Notes: generated from the sequence alone by a model not told the origin. A DNA stretch of 16,608 nucleotides from Cenarchaeum sp. SB0662_bin_33 (GCA_009840065.1 VXON01000181.1:1-16608); one strand, 5' to 3'; positions 1 through 7,091 are shown, counted from the first letter of the stretch. Made by a program: numbers and translations.

Positions 1-2
1 TA

Positions 3-44
3 AGCGATATAATAGAAGGAATATTCGGAGCCGAAGAGACTTAG
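3..44 (+). CDS. 3' end of an unidentified gene (partial)
   Basis: The frame beginning at position 3 reads SDIIEGIFGAEET and then stops at TAG (42-44). The other two forward frames are either stopped at once or strongly arginine-rich, and the peptide resembles an acidic soluble-protein C-terminus. Only 13 residues are visible, so the family cannot be recognised. It could also be chance. It lies on the opposite strand from the large block that begins at 474. Confidence 0.25.
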   Translation, partial: SDIIEGIFGAEET

Positions 45-53
45 GGACACCAA

Positions 54-272
54 ATGTACTGCAGGTTCGTCGGTGACGACAACAGAAAGCGGTTCGCCAA
101 GGGGAGGGCCATATCTTGGAATATCAGAGTGCTCAACTGGTTCTGGTGGGCCAACCGCCTAGGCATACCGATACCCTCGTATGGAGCCCCGCCGGAGGCG
201 GTGTACGCCATAGCACTACCCATCAGCGATGGGATAGCCTGCCAGTGGGACTTGTGCACAAGTCCCTGCTAA
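54..272 (+). CDS. Small hypothetical protein (72 aa), or a chance ORF in a structured RNA
   Basis: A 72-codon frame starts with ATG 9 nt after the preceding stop. I do not recognise the product. It is rich in Trp, Cys and Pro, with a run NWFWWANRLGIPIPSYGAPP in the middle and cysteines near both ends. The codon pattern looks coding: most two-fold pyrimidine codons end in C, more strongly biased than in neighbouring genes, as in a highly expressed gene. Against it, there is no clear Shine-Dalgarno and the 3' half is packed with perfect hairpins (164-291), which is what a structured RNA looks like. Either explanation is open; the two could also coexist as a short gene with a structured mRNA. 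Confidence 0.3.
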   Translation: MYCRFVGDDNRKRFAKGRAISWNIRVLNWFWWANRLGIPIPSYGAPPEAVYAIALPISDGIACQWDLCTSPC

Positions 273-291
273 AAACTTGGCAGGACTGGTC
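164..291 (+). other. Cluster of consecutive hairpins; possible unidentified structured RNA
   Basis: Five stem-loops follow one another: 164-168 with 179-183 (5 bp); 189-193 with 197-201 (5 bp G+C, loop GGA); 216-224 with 228-237 (9 bp, one bulged A, loop AGC); 238-244 with 278-284 (7 bp), enclosing a perfect 20-nt palindrome at 247-266; and a small GGAC/GTCC stem at 284-291. Strand is assigned by analogy with the tRNA and is not proven. I looked for RNase P landmarks (the GAGGAAAGUCC-like and GGUAAGAGC-like boxes) and the SRP helix 8 GGAAG/AGCAG signature and found neither. Confidence 0.35.
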
Positions 292-342
292 CTGATGAAT
301 AGTGGAGAATTACGCACCAACCCCGACTATACAAGAACCCTC

Positions 343-349
343 AAATATT
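343..349 (+). promoter_or_regulatory. TATA-like box of the tRNA-Ser gene
   Basis: AAATATT is centred about 27 nt upstream of the first base of the tRNA, the usual archaeal TATA-to-start distance. This would place transcription start at or just before the mature 5' end. Confidence 0.4.
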
Positions 350-372
350 GTATGATGTGAAACCATAATGTT

Positions 373-473
373 GCCGGGGTCGCCTAGCCTGGTAGGGCGC
401 GCGCCTGGAAATCATAGACCACAAAGCGCGTTCTCGCAAGGGATCGGGAGTTCAAATCTCCCTCCCGGCGCCA
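373..473 (+). tRNA. tRNA-Ser(GGA) with a 14-nt intron and encoded CCA
   Basis: A complete cloverleaf can be drawn. The acceptor 373-379 pairs with 463-469 (last pair G-U); the D stem is 382-385 with 395-398; the anticodon stem CGCGC 400-404 pairs with GCGCG 426-430; the long variable arm 431-445 has a 4-bp stem and GCAA loop; the T stem 446-450 pairs with 458-462 around a TTCAAAT loop. The discriminator is G at 470 and CCA is encoded at 471-473. The anticodon at 407-409 reads GGA. Long variable arm, G discriminator and anticodon all agree on serine. The anticodon stem encloses 21 nt rather than 7, which implies a 14-nt intron after position 37. The CCA ends one base before the stop codon of the convergent gene. 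Confidence 0.93.
411..424 (+). other. tRNA-Ser intron (canonical 37/38 position)
   Basis: Removing these 14 nt restores a 7-nt anticodon loop CTGGAAA. A compact bulge-helix-bulge can be drawn: 406-408 TGG pairs with 419-421 CCA, with a C-C mismatch at 405/422 as the fourth step. Flanking bulges AAA at 409-411 and AAA at 423-425 put the cuts at 410/411 and 424/425. The inner helix is only 2 bp. The precise ends are inferred from the folding. Confidence 0.8.
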
Positions 474-911
474 TCATTTCCATATTGATACTGTGATCCA
501 GTCCTGTACTGTGAAACCGTCGGCATCTGTGCCTTCGACGGATATGCGGTATAGGCCCTCTAGTACTACATTCCCATCATTCTTTGTCTGATTCCAGACA
601 ATTGTGTCATCTAGGCCCGGTGAGAGGACATTGTACGCACGCTCACCTGCATCATACATGAGCATTCCTGAGAGGCCGGTTATACGTAGGTTCCACTGCT
701 TAGAGGTCTCCAAGGGCATGGTTCCTGTGTTTATCACCCTTACCTGTATGGGTTCGCCCCGCTTGTAGTCGTTCTTGTCTGTCGTGACGCTGATTGATGC
801 CCCCTCTACGTATGTCAGACCGTTGTTGTCTAAATTTAGGAGTATCAGTCCTGCAACCAGCCCTGAAGCCGCACCCACGGACATAAAGACCGCCAACACC
901 TTCTGTGACAA
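474..911 (-). CDS. Membrane-anchored small protein with an Ig-like beta domain
   Basis: The 145-residue product has a hydrophobic N-terminal segment (about residues 5-27) suggesting a signal anchor or a cleaved signal peptide. It is followed by a beta-rich domain with the pattern YKRGEPIQVRVINTGT and, later, a run ending in GLYRISVEGTDADG. This resembles extracytoplasmic beta-sandwich domains of the BsuPI/CARDB kind, but the family is a guess from pattern alone; the role is unknown. The start is TTG directly after the truB stop (TAA then TTG), indicating translational coupling; an ATG ten codons in is the alternative and would shorten the hydrophobic segment. It is the last gene of the long minus-strand block, and its stop codon abuts the convergent tRNA. 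Confidence 0.75.
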   Translation of the reverse strand: MSQKVLAVFMSVGAASGLVAGLILLNLDNNGLTYVEGASISVTTDKNDYKRGEPIQVRVINTGTMPLETSKQWNLRITGLSGMLMYDAGERAYNVLSPGLDDTIVWNQTKNDGNVVLEGLYRISVEGTDADGFTVQDWITVSIWK

Positions 912-1907
912 TTACGGGTGCCTTCCCTTTGTACGCCAACGTCGCGGATAAGTATCAGGAGCCATTATTATGCGGCGTGTCTCAAAACAGTGCCCCTTTG
1001 TGGCATCTTTGATCTCTGACTCGGTCATTATGCATTCGGCCAGTGCAACGGCCTCTCCCTTTTGAGTGTATACGGCCACCATCTCTTTCCGGTTCAACTC
1101 CGGCGACATCTGTAGTATTCCAGGTACTGCCAGCTGCGCCCCATGACAGAGTGCGTCTACTGCAGAGTCCCGAATTACTATGGATTTTAGTTTGCTGAGC
1201 GCCACCTCGACCGGATATATCATGGATCTCAGCAGCGCAGAGTCCCCATTCTCCTTCCATGTGTCGTATGCATCAGAGAGGTGGTGAAGTGTGATCAGAT
1301 TGTTCTGTTCTGTAAACTGGTTCACCCTTGTGCGCCGCAGCTCAATCATTGTGGCACCCGGACCCAATATTTCGCCCATGTCGTAGAGCAGCTTTCGAAT
1401 GTATGTACCTGACTCGCACGTTATGCGCAGCAGCGCCAGCCGTTCCTTCTGCTCTAGTAGTTTTATGCTGTGTATTGTCCGGGTACGGGTGCGGCGGCGA
1501 ACGCTGGAACGCTGGGGCGGCCTTTGGTATATCTTACCTGTAAACTCGGATAATACCTCATCCAACCTCTCCTTTGTGGGTAGTGTGTGAAACCTGCAGA
1601 TCGCATGATACTCCTTGGGGCCATACAGTAACACCCCAAGAGCCTTTGTTGCTTCGCCCAGGCCCAGAGGCAGCACCCCTGATACCTGAGGGTCCAGCGT
1701 TCCACTGTGGCCCACCTTTGGAAGATTTAGTATGCGCTTTGTCCAGGCTACAGTCTCATGACTGGTGGGCCCGGGTGGCTTGTCCAGCAGTATTATGCCA
1801 TACTTTAACAGCTGCTCCATACTGCGTCTATCATAAGCGGTACCGTATGCGGGATCAGTTATATCCTGGTCTATCTCGACTAGGCCTTCCAGCTGGGATA
1901 GTGTCAT
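912..1907 (-). CDS. truB: tRNA/rRNA pseudouridine synthase, Cbf5/TruB family
   Basis: This 331-residue protein is the archaeal Cbf5 type of pseudouridine synthase. It isomerises uridine to pseudouridine in rRNA as the catalytic subunit of H/ACA guide RNPs (with Nop10, Gar1, L7Ae) and can act on tRNA U55. The catalytic motif GHSGTLDPQVSGVLPLGLG is at about residues 66-84, with the nucleophile Asp72. Upstream KYGIILLDKPPGPTSHE is the usual first strand motif. The region from about residue 245 to the end has the spacing of a PUA domain (a GAQLAVPGIL run, then EMVAVYTQKGEAVALAE). Its ATG overlaps the cmk stop by 4 nt. Position at the end of the ribosomal protein block, after cmk, is typical of archaea. 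Length matches archaeal Cbf5. Confidence 0.95.
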   Translation of the reverse strand: MTLSQLEGLVEIDQDITDPAYGTAYDRRSMEQLLKYGIILLDKPPGPTSHETVAWTKRILNLPKVGHSGTLDPQVSGVLPLGLGEATKALGVLLYGPKEYHAICRFHTLPTKERLDEVLSEFTGKIYQRPPQRSSVRRRTRTRTIHSIKLLEQKERLALLRITCESGTYIRKLLYDMGEILGPGATMIELRRTRVNQFTEQNNLITLHHLSDAYDTWKENGDSALLRSMIYPVEVALSKLKSIVIRDSAVDALCHGAQLAVPGILQMSPELNRKEMVAVYTQKGEAVALAECIMTESEIKDATKGHCFETRRIIMAPDTYPRRWRTKGRHP

Positions 1908-2464
1908 AACATGTCATCCAACCTTTCAACCACCTCAGTTATGACCTGAGAAATCTCCTTGCCATCCGTATGTATGATTACATCAAAGATATCATCATCC
2001 ATGCCAAAGTCAAATCCATAATTGTTCTTGTATAGTGTGTGGTTCCGCTTGTACCGGTCCCGGGCAACCCTGTGCGCCTGTTCAGCATCCACACCGTCCC
2101 GATTCTGTAGTCTGCGAGCACTGACACTCTCGGAGCACTCCAGCCACACCCGTATGGCGTCCGATGTCAGCCAGGGTAGCGTATAGCTTGTTATTATCAC
2201 ATCTCCCTGACGACACATCCGCAGTAACTGTCCGTCTATCATCCTATCAAAGTCAAAGTTCTCCTCACGCATGGCCAGAAAGTTCATGCCATCGACAGTA
2301 TCCCACCAGTCCTCACCGGCAGGGGCAAAGCCCTCTTTTACGGCTACCTCCTTTAGTATGTCACCCCCACTGACGCAGTTCATCTTGTATATGTCGGCCA
2401 GCCGGCGGGCGATGGTGGACTTTCCCACTGCGGGCGGTCCGGACAGTATTATGGCGCGGGTCAA
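1904..2464 (-). CDS. cmk: Cytidylate kinase, archaeal type
   Basis: A 186-residue P-loop kinase that phosphorylates CMP/dCMP to the diphosphate. The Walker A motif GPPAVGKST is near residues 9-17. SGGDILKEVA is the archaeal Cmk counterpart of the substrate-binding region, and VWLECSESVSARRLQNRDG with a following RDRYKRNHTLY segment provides the lid and arginine-rich active-site elements. The start is TTG and overlaps the upstream gene's stop as TTGA, so the two cistrons are probably coupled. No nearby in-frame ATG would preserve the P-loop strand. Its place between DUF106 and truB is a conserved archaeal gene order. Confidence 0.93.
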   Translation of the reverse strand: MTRAIILSGPPAVGKSTIARRLADIYKMNCVSGGDILKEVAVKEGFAPAGEDWWDTVDGMNFLAMREENFDFDRMIDGQLLRMCRQGDVIITSYTLPWLTSDAIRVWLECSESVSARRLQNRDGVDAEQAHRVARDRYKRNHTLYKNNYGFDFGMDDDIFDVIIHTDGKEISQVITEVVERLDDML

Positions 2465-3093
2465 TTGAGTTCCATAGTGGTCTTTGTGATCTTCATAATT
2501 ATACCACTAAACGCTATGGATGATAGAAAGTACCACGCCCACAAAAATATCGCATTCTCGGCCTCGCATACATGATCCGGATCGGCAGCCTGTTCGGCGG
2601 TACATGTCAGCTGAAAGAAATCTCCTGGTATGACGTTTAGCGATACGGGAGATATGGCTACTGTATACGAGAACAGGTATGGCAGAACAAAGTAGAAAAT
2701 CAGTATCAGGGGAATGAACGTAATCATCATGGGACGAAGATTCATCTGCATCATCTCCATTGAGAGCTTGTTCATGTATGCGGATTTTTTGTTTAACTGG
2801 TTTATGCGTTCCTGATCCTTTGATCGAAATGCTGCCATCCTCTCCTTGTTGAAGGCCCTAGTCTCCTTCATTATGCGCCGCCACTTTACCTGGTCTATCA
2901 TCTTCTTTCGTATCGCAGAGTTGAGCAGGTTTAGTAATATGCCAAATCCTGACACTGCAAACGCCGCTGCAATCAGCCCGGCTATTACGGGGTCATCACT
3001 GCCCAAGGCGCCCCGGTCGCCTCCTAAAAATCCTAGAAAGCCACCATCATCCTGTAGAAATATGCCCTGAAGCAGCAGGAGTATGCTTTCCAT
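2461..3093 (-). CDS. DUF106 / EMC3-TMCO1-like membrane insertase
   Basis: The 210-residue integral membrane protein is an archaeal member of the Oxa1/YidC/Get1/EMC3 superfamily, thought to help insert nascent membrane proteins. Visible elements: a first membrane segment at about residues 36-58; a charged cytosolic coiled-coil region with many K/R/E (about 62-118) that would contact ribosomes or substrate; a second membrane segment at about 122-145 beginning MMITFIPLILIFYFVLPYLF; and a third at about 180-200. A 30-residue loop with two Cys residues lies between segments two and three. It sits 4 nt downstream of adkA and overlaps cmk by 4 nt. Neighbouring secY and upstream ftsY fit a shared role in membrane protein biogenesis. 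Confidence 0.9.
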   Translation of the reverse strand: MESILLLLQGIFLQDDGGFLGFLGGDRGALGSDDPVIAGLIAAAFAVSGFGILLNLLNSAIRKKMIDQVKWRRIMKETRAFNKERMAAFRSKDQERINQLNKKSAYMNKLSMEMMQMNLRPMMITFIPLILIFYFVLPYLFSYTVAISPVSLNVIPGDFFQLTCTAEQAADPDHVCEAENAIFLWAWYFLSSIAFSGIIMKITKTTMELN

Positions 3094-3097
3094 GATA

Positions 3098-3685
3098 CTA
3101 TAACCCTAAGGCCCTTATTACATCATTTGCTGTCTCGTCCAAACGACCCTCCCGGTTTACGACCGGCTTTACAGGGGATCCGGATACCACCGAACAGGCC
3201 GATATCATGGCGGCCTGCAGGTCCATCTCCTGCTTTATCACATTCATGGTCACCATGTCGCGGTGTCTGGTGGGATCATTCATACGCCGGTTGTATATCT
3301 CTTCAGGCTTTGCCGAGACTGATACGTAGTTGGTAGGTTTTATTATGTGGAGTATGTTCTCTGGAAGTCCCGGATAGTAGCCCGAGGTGGTACTGATGAA
3401 GGCATGAGTATCTATTATTACTATGTCACACTCCTCGGCAGCAATACGCTCGGCAGCGGTTCTCTGAAGATCTTCCTGCTCGTTGGTGGGAAGGCAGCGA
3501 AGGGCATCCCGGTCATGTATACCTATACGTTCTGCCTCCTCTAACATGGCAGAGCCGAAACTCTTGACCTGGATCGTCCTGCCGCTAGCCCTTATCCTCT
3601 CTACTATCACATTTACAAGCGAAGTCTTTCCCACACCGGGTATGCCGACCATGACTATGCGTTTAGCGGCGACCAAGAAGAGCAC
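3098..3685 (-). CDS. adkA: Adenylate kinase, archaeal type (AdkA)
   Basis: The protein matches the archaeal adenylate kinase family, distinct from bacterial Adk, which interconverts AMP, ADP and ATP. The P-loop GIPGVGKTS is near residues 14-22; further family features are RDALRCLPTNEQEDLQRTAA, the strand DIVIIDTHAFI with a following Pro-Gly-Leu-Pro stretch, and NRRMNDPTRHRD containing the arginine cluster. As given, the start is GTG and overlaps the secY stop by 23 nt, giving 195 residues. A TTG three codons later (3676), preceded by GGGTG at a better distance, would give 192 residues with the usual short N-terminus before the first strand and is at least as likely. The adk gene directly after secY is conserved in archaea. 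Confidence 0.92.
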   Translation of the reverse strand: MLFLVAAKRIVMVGIPGVGKTSLVNVIVERIRASGRTIQVKSFGSAMLEEAERIGIHDRDALRCLPTNEQEDLQRTAAERIAAEECDIVIIDTHAFISTTSGYYPGLPENILHIIKPTNYVSVSAKPEEIYNRRMNDPTRHRDMVTMNVIKQEMDLQAAMISACSVVSGSPVKPVVNREGRLDETANDVIRALGL

Positions 3686-5093
3686 CCAAACGAGGCATGA
3701 CCACTTCGACCTGTTCCCGGACTAACTGCGTATAGTAGTTTATCAGTATGTCCACCATCAACAGCACACCAATCCCAGTACCAAAGACTCCTAGTACATC
3801 TGAGACTCCTGCTAGTACGCCTAGAACCACGGATCCCAGTATTGTAACTGATGGTATGTACTTGTTCAACAAAGCCTCGATGGGCTTGTTGGATCTCCGG
3901 AATCCAGGCACTTGGACATCCGCATCCAGTAGGTTCTGGGCCGCACTCTTTGGCGAGAGGCCGCCCAACTCCACCCACAGGCGACCAAATACCACTACAA
4001 TTCCTACCATGAATAGTATGTAGGCAATGGCCCTTGTGGGATCTGCCGCGGCTATCTCCAGTCCCCGGGGTGGCGTAACATAGTATATTATGCCCCCGAT
4101 GGGCGTGGATGGATTTGTGGGATCAAACTGTCCTATTATATTCCAGAATACGTCAGTATTGCGTGGATTCACATTGGACCATATCATCTGTCCCAGAAAG
4201 ATGGCGTTTGCGGTCAGTGCGGATGCCAGTATCACCGGTATGTTGGACACGTACATCATCTTGATGGGATAGACTGCCGAGAAGCCCCTGTACCGTGTGG
4301 AGACTATGGGTATCTCTATCTTCATGCCCTGCGTGAATACAAGTATCGCTAGTATGCCCCCTGTGAGGAAGAGCCCAAATATGCTGGGCAGCTGGTTCAT
4401 CCGGAAGAAGACATTGGAGAGGTCCCCGGCCATCGCCGACTGTATTACGTATGGTAGTATGCCTATGCTTCCCCCATCCCCTGCCGGCAACGGGGAGAAT
4501 ATGCTCCATAGTATCTGTTGTGTCACACCCGCCATTATGAACAGACTAATGCCACTACCAAGACCCCATCCTTTTTGGATCATCTCGTCCAGAAACATTA
4601 TCAGTATAGATGCGGCCATCAACTGACCGATCATTACGTATAGGTGTGATGGGTCCATGATGTTGGGGCCGTACACAGCTATGGCGTATACTATGGATTC
4701 GGCGACAATCACTATATATGTGACCAGCTTTGTCGCAGTCTGAAATATACCCCGTTCCTCAGGCTTCTTAAAGTCAAACTTTAGTATCTCAGAACCCCGC
4801 AACAACTGCATCAGTAGGCCCGCCGTGACTATGGGGCCTATGCCCAGCTCCACCAGCGTTCCCTGTTGGGATGCAAATATAACCCTGGCAAATGCCAAAA
4901 AGTCCATCTCGGGGGTTACTGCTCCAAACAGCGGAGTCTGACCCATAACCATGTATATCAGAAGGGCCACACCACTCCACAGCAGTCTCTTCTGCAGTGA
5001 GAGCTTCTTCTTTGGTTTGGGTACCTGGGGCAGGTATGGTTCAACCTTGAATACTATCTGGCGGATTATCTCGGTGGGTGTTCTGTTAGCCAT
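3663..5093 (-). CDS. secY: Protein translocase subunit SecY
   Basis: The 476-residue polytopic protein is the channel subunit of the SecYEG translocon, through which exported and membrane proteins pass. The N-terminal segment VPKPKKKLSLQKRLLWSG precedes the first membrane helix, and FGAVTPEMDFLAFARVIFAS is the plug region. GLGSGISLFIMAGVTQQILW is the conserved loop after helix 4, and MKIEIPIVSTRYRGFSAVYP is the C4 cytosolic loop that contacts ribosome and SRP receptor. About ten membrane helices can be counted, the usual number. A GAGGT Shine-Dalgarno lies about 12 nt upstream of its ATG, inside rpl15, with which it overlaps by 8 nt. The gene follows rpl15 as in the archaeal and bacterial spc operons. 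Confidence 0.97.
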   Translation of the reverse strand: MANRTPTEIIRQIVFKVEPYLPQVPKPKKKLSLQKRLLWSGVALLIYMVMGQTPLFGAVTPEMDFLAFARVIFASQQGTLVELGIGPIVTAGLLMQLLRGSEILKFDFKKPEERGIFQTATKLVTYIVIVAESIVYAIAVYGPNIMDPSHLYVMIGQLMAASILIMFLDEMIQKGWGLGSGISLFIMAGVTQQILWSIFSPLPAGDGGSIGILPYVIQSAMAGDLSNVFFRMNQLPSIFGLFLTGGILAILVFTQGMKIEIPIVSTRYRGFSAVYPIKMMYVSNIPVILASALTANAIFLGQMIWSNVNPRNTDVFWNIIGQFDPTNPSTPIGGIIYYVTPPRGLEIAAADPTRAIAYILFMVGIVVVFGRLWVELGGLSPKSAAQNLLDADVQVPGFRRSNKPIEALLNKYIPSVTILGSVVLGVLAGVSDVLGVFGTGIGVLLMVDILINYYTQLVREQVEVVMPRLGALLGRR

Positions 5094-5511
5094 TGTCTGT
5101 GAGTACCTCGCCGCCCGCGGCCTTTACCTTTTCATTCGCCGACTTTGTCGAAGCAGGAATTTTGACTGTATATGGTTTGGAGACACTGCCACCTCCCAGA
5201 AGTTTTTCGTATCCGGCCCTACCCAAATCTATTACATGTCTGTCTCCCTCCAAACTACCATATGAGCTATATAGATCATTTAGGTCCCGGACACTGGCCC
5301 ACTTTCTTGTGACGTTGGGATGTGGGGGCCGAGTAGATCCATGACCAAAGTGGTGTGGGTTATACTTTAGCATGGATGAATAGTGGTGCTTTAGCTGTCC
5401 TGAGACCCCAAGGCCGCCCTTGTGTCCACTGGCCCGGTGCTGGGCCACCTGTCCCCACCCGTGATTTCTAGAACCCCTGTACCTTCTTGTCTTGCGGAGT
5501 CGGGTAGCCAT
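5086..5511 (-). CDS. rpl15: 50S ribosomal protein L15 (uL15)
   Basis: A 141-residue basic protein with the archaeal uL15 N-terminus MATRLRKTRRYRGSRNHGWG followed by HRASGHKGG, which binds 23S rRNA. The C-terminal half has the eL15-like globular fold, ending KVKAAGGEVLTDNG; this alanine-glycine-glycine-glutamate tail is typical of uL15. The start is well supported by a strong Shine-Dalgarno (GGAGGATG, about 5521-5528 on the minus strand) inside the end of rpl30. It is 3 nt downstream of rpl30 and overlaps secY. Confidence 0.96.
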   Translation of the reverse strand: MATRLRKTRRYRGSRNHGWGQVAQHRASGHKGGLGVSGQLKHHYSSMLKYNPHHFGHGSTRPPHPNVTRKWASVRDLNDLYSSYGSLEGDRHVIDLGRAGYEKLLGGGSVSKPYTVKIPASTKSANEKVKAAGGEVLTDNG

Positions 5512-5514
5512 GTA

Positions 5515-5982
5515 TTATATCATCCTCCTTATTATGTCGGGTAAATCCTTGTTCTTTCCCAGTATACCCTTCTGTCCTGCCAGACGCTTTGTACTGCGCT
5601 TAAAACCTAGTCGTGGGGGTGCTAATGCGAACCATGGTTTCAGCGGCTTTAGCTTGGAGAGGGCAACCCTGCCCGTATACAGGGACTCGGCTATTGCATC
5701 ATGGTTTTCATAACCCATCTCCCTGATGTCCGCATCCGTTAGGGGCCGGTAGCCACTCTTTCGGGCCCTCTTCTCTACCAACTCCCTTGTTATATCCTCG
5801 GGGGCCTCACACCATGACACAAACGTCTGTATCTTTTGCAGCATACCTCTTGTGGAATCCGTCGCTGGCACTATCGTTGCCCTATACTTCTTCTCCAGCT
5901 TGAAGAGTTTCATGGTGGTCCGGGCCCAATGTGGCACATCCGCCTGTCCCTTTATGCGTAGTATGAGATATGCCTTTGCCAT
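5515..5982 (-). CDS. rpl30: 50S ribosomal protein L30 (uL30)
   Basis: A 155-residue protein of the archaeal/eukaryotic long uL30 type (bacterial L30 is about 60 residues). It begins MAKAYLILRIKGQADVPHW, with a K-L-F-K-L stretch around residues 24-32 of the ferredoxin-like RNA-binding core. The C-terminal extension includes a PLKPWFALAPPRLGF segment. The start is supported by GGGTGAT about 10 nt upstream, at the end of rps5. It lies between rps5 and rpl15 as in other archaeal spc clusters. Confidence 0.96.
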   Translation of the reverse strand: MAKAYLILRIKGQADVPHWARTTMKLFKLEKKYRATIVPATDSTRGMLQKIQTFVSWCEAPEDITRELVEKRARKSGYRPLTDADIREMGYENHDAIAESLYTGRVALSKLKPLKPWFALAPPRLGFKRSTKRLAGQKGILGKNKDLPDIIRRMI

Positions 5983-5991
5983 TACGCGTAA

Positions 5992-6606
5992 TCACCCCTG
6001 ACTAAATGTCTGCCTCAGACAATTTAAGATTGCTTTTGATGTAGAGTTCATTGTGGCCGTAGATCCTGTTGCCTTTGTCCATGCGTCCTGTAGGCCTGCC
6101 AACTCTAATAGCCGTTTTATCTTTCCACCTGCAACCAGTCCCAGACCCCGGGGCGCCGGTAATATCTCTATGGTGACACTGCCGCCCTTGCCACGTATCT
6201 TGAATGGAACGGAATGTTTCTGGTCGCATCTGCACTCCCAACTACCGCAACCCAGCTTCACTGGACTGACGTTCAGATATGCTTGGTTGGTGGCCTTTTC
6301 AATGGCAATACGCATCTGTTTGGACTTGCCCTGACCCACTCCTAGATAGCCGTTCTGGTTGCCTGCCGCAACTATCGCCTTGAACCGGGTGGATTGGCCG
6401 TTGGATGTCATCTTTTGTATTATGCCAACATCGACCAGCTCGGTCTTGAGGTCTGGCAGTAACTTCTTTACAATACCCGCCTCCTGTATACGCAGTCCTT
6501 GTTCTATTATCTCCTCAATACTGGTTATAGCTCCCCCGTTGACCTTCTTTCCTAGTGCCGTTATTGGAGTCCATATCTCTTCGGTATCCCGTCTTGACCT
6601 ATTCAT
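5992..6606 (-). CDS. rps5: 30S ribosomal protein S5 (uS5)
   Basis: A 204-residue small-subunit protein involved in decoding fidelity. Visible: the S5 N-terminal double-stranded RNA-binding-like domain with STRFKAIVAAGNQNGYLGVG, then the archaeal insert GCGSWECRCDQKHSVPF, and the C-terminal domain GSVTIEILPAPRGLGLVAGG. Three cysteines in the CGSWECRC segment with a following His suggest a metal-binding knuckle as in other archaeal S5 proteins (inference). The ATG overlaps the rpl18 stop by 4 nt, so translation is probably coupled. Length matches archaeal S5. Confidence 0.97.
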   Translation of the reverse strand: MNRSRRDTEEIWTPITALGKKVNGGAITSIEEIIEQGLRIQEAGIVKKLLPDLKTELVDVGIIQKMTSNGQSTRFKAIVAAGNQNGYLGVGQGKSKQMRIAIEKATNQAYLNVSPVKLGCGSWECRCDQKHSVPFKIRGKGGSVTIEILPAPRGLGLVAGGKIKRLLELAGLQDAWTKATGSTATMNSTSKAILNCLRQTFSQG

Positions 6607-7091
6607 TGTGCGGGTACCTCCTTATCGATGGCCGACTTGAATGTTTCAACATCATTTTTAACTGTGAGGTGTTCTCCATTTAGTCTTTCCTGTGGGGGGA
6701 ATGCCTCCGGGCTCGCGGGAATATCCAGTCCCGCATCTACCAACCCCTTTAATGCTGCGGCAATTCGTTGTGTGTAGCGTCGTGTACCCGTGTACAGTAT
6801 GGCCTGCTTTATTCCGCCACGGAGCGCCCTTCTACCTGCCAGATAGCCTGTCAGATAGGCTGCTGGAATGTTCTTACGGGAGCCCTTCCAGCCATCTTTT
6901 AACAGTACCCGGGAGTGGGCTGATGCGACAACCTGATCCCCGGCCAGTCTTGGCTGTAACACCTGCACCTGCGTATTTTCGTTGGATATCAGTACCGTGA
7001 CAAAGTGTTTTTTTCCCATAAGCATGGTTTTACGCTTCCTATAGTTGGTCTTTTCCTCTCGTAGTCGGCGTAATATTTTCGAGTAAGCCAT
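6603..7091 (-). CDS. rpl18: 50S ribosomal protein L18 (uL18)
   Basis: A 162-residue 5S rRNA-binding protein of the archaeal/eukaryotic uL5/uL18 group. I place the start at 7091 because MAYSKILRRLREEKTNYRKR is the usual archaeal L18 N-terminus. The frame stays open for 30 more codons upstream, but those residues do not look like L18 and they cover the TATA-like box. HFVTVLISNENTQVQVLQP and AAYLTGYLAGRRAL are family motifs. With a TATA-like element about 29 nt before ATG the mRNA would be leaderless or nearly so. It is the first gene of the distal ribosomal cluster; the usual upstream partners (L6, L32e, L19e) are absent here and argF lies before it instead. Confidence 0.95.
   Translation of the reverse strand: MAYSKILRRLREEKTNYRKRKTMLMGKKHFVTVLISNENTQVQVLQPRLAGDQVVASAHSRVLLKDGWKGSRKNIPAAYLTGYLAGRRALRGGIKQAILYTGTRRYTQRIAAALKGLVDAGLDIPASPEAFPPQERLNGEHLTVKNDVETFKSAIDKEVPAQ

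Noticed and set aside
41..259. Minus-strand 72-codon ORF opposite the hairpin-rich region
   Set aside because: It is antisense to the more coding-like plus-strand frame and its composition looks random; the shared openness follows from that frame's codon bias.
45..300. RNase P RNA or SRP RNA
   Set aside because: An ACAGAAA word near 82-88 recalls an RNase P element and the hairpins recall stable RNAs, but the universal boxes of both molecules are missing.
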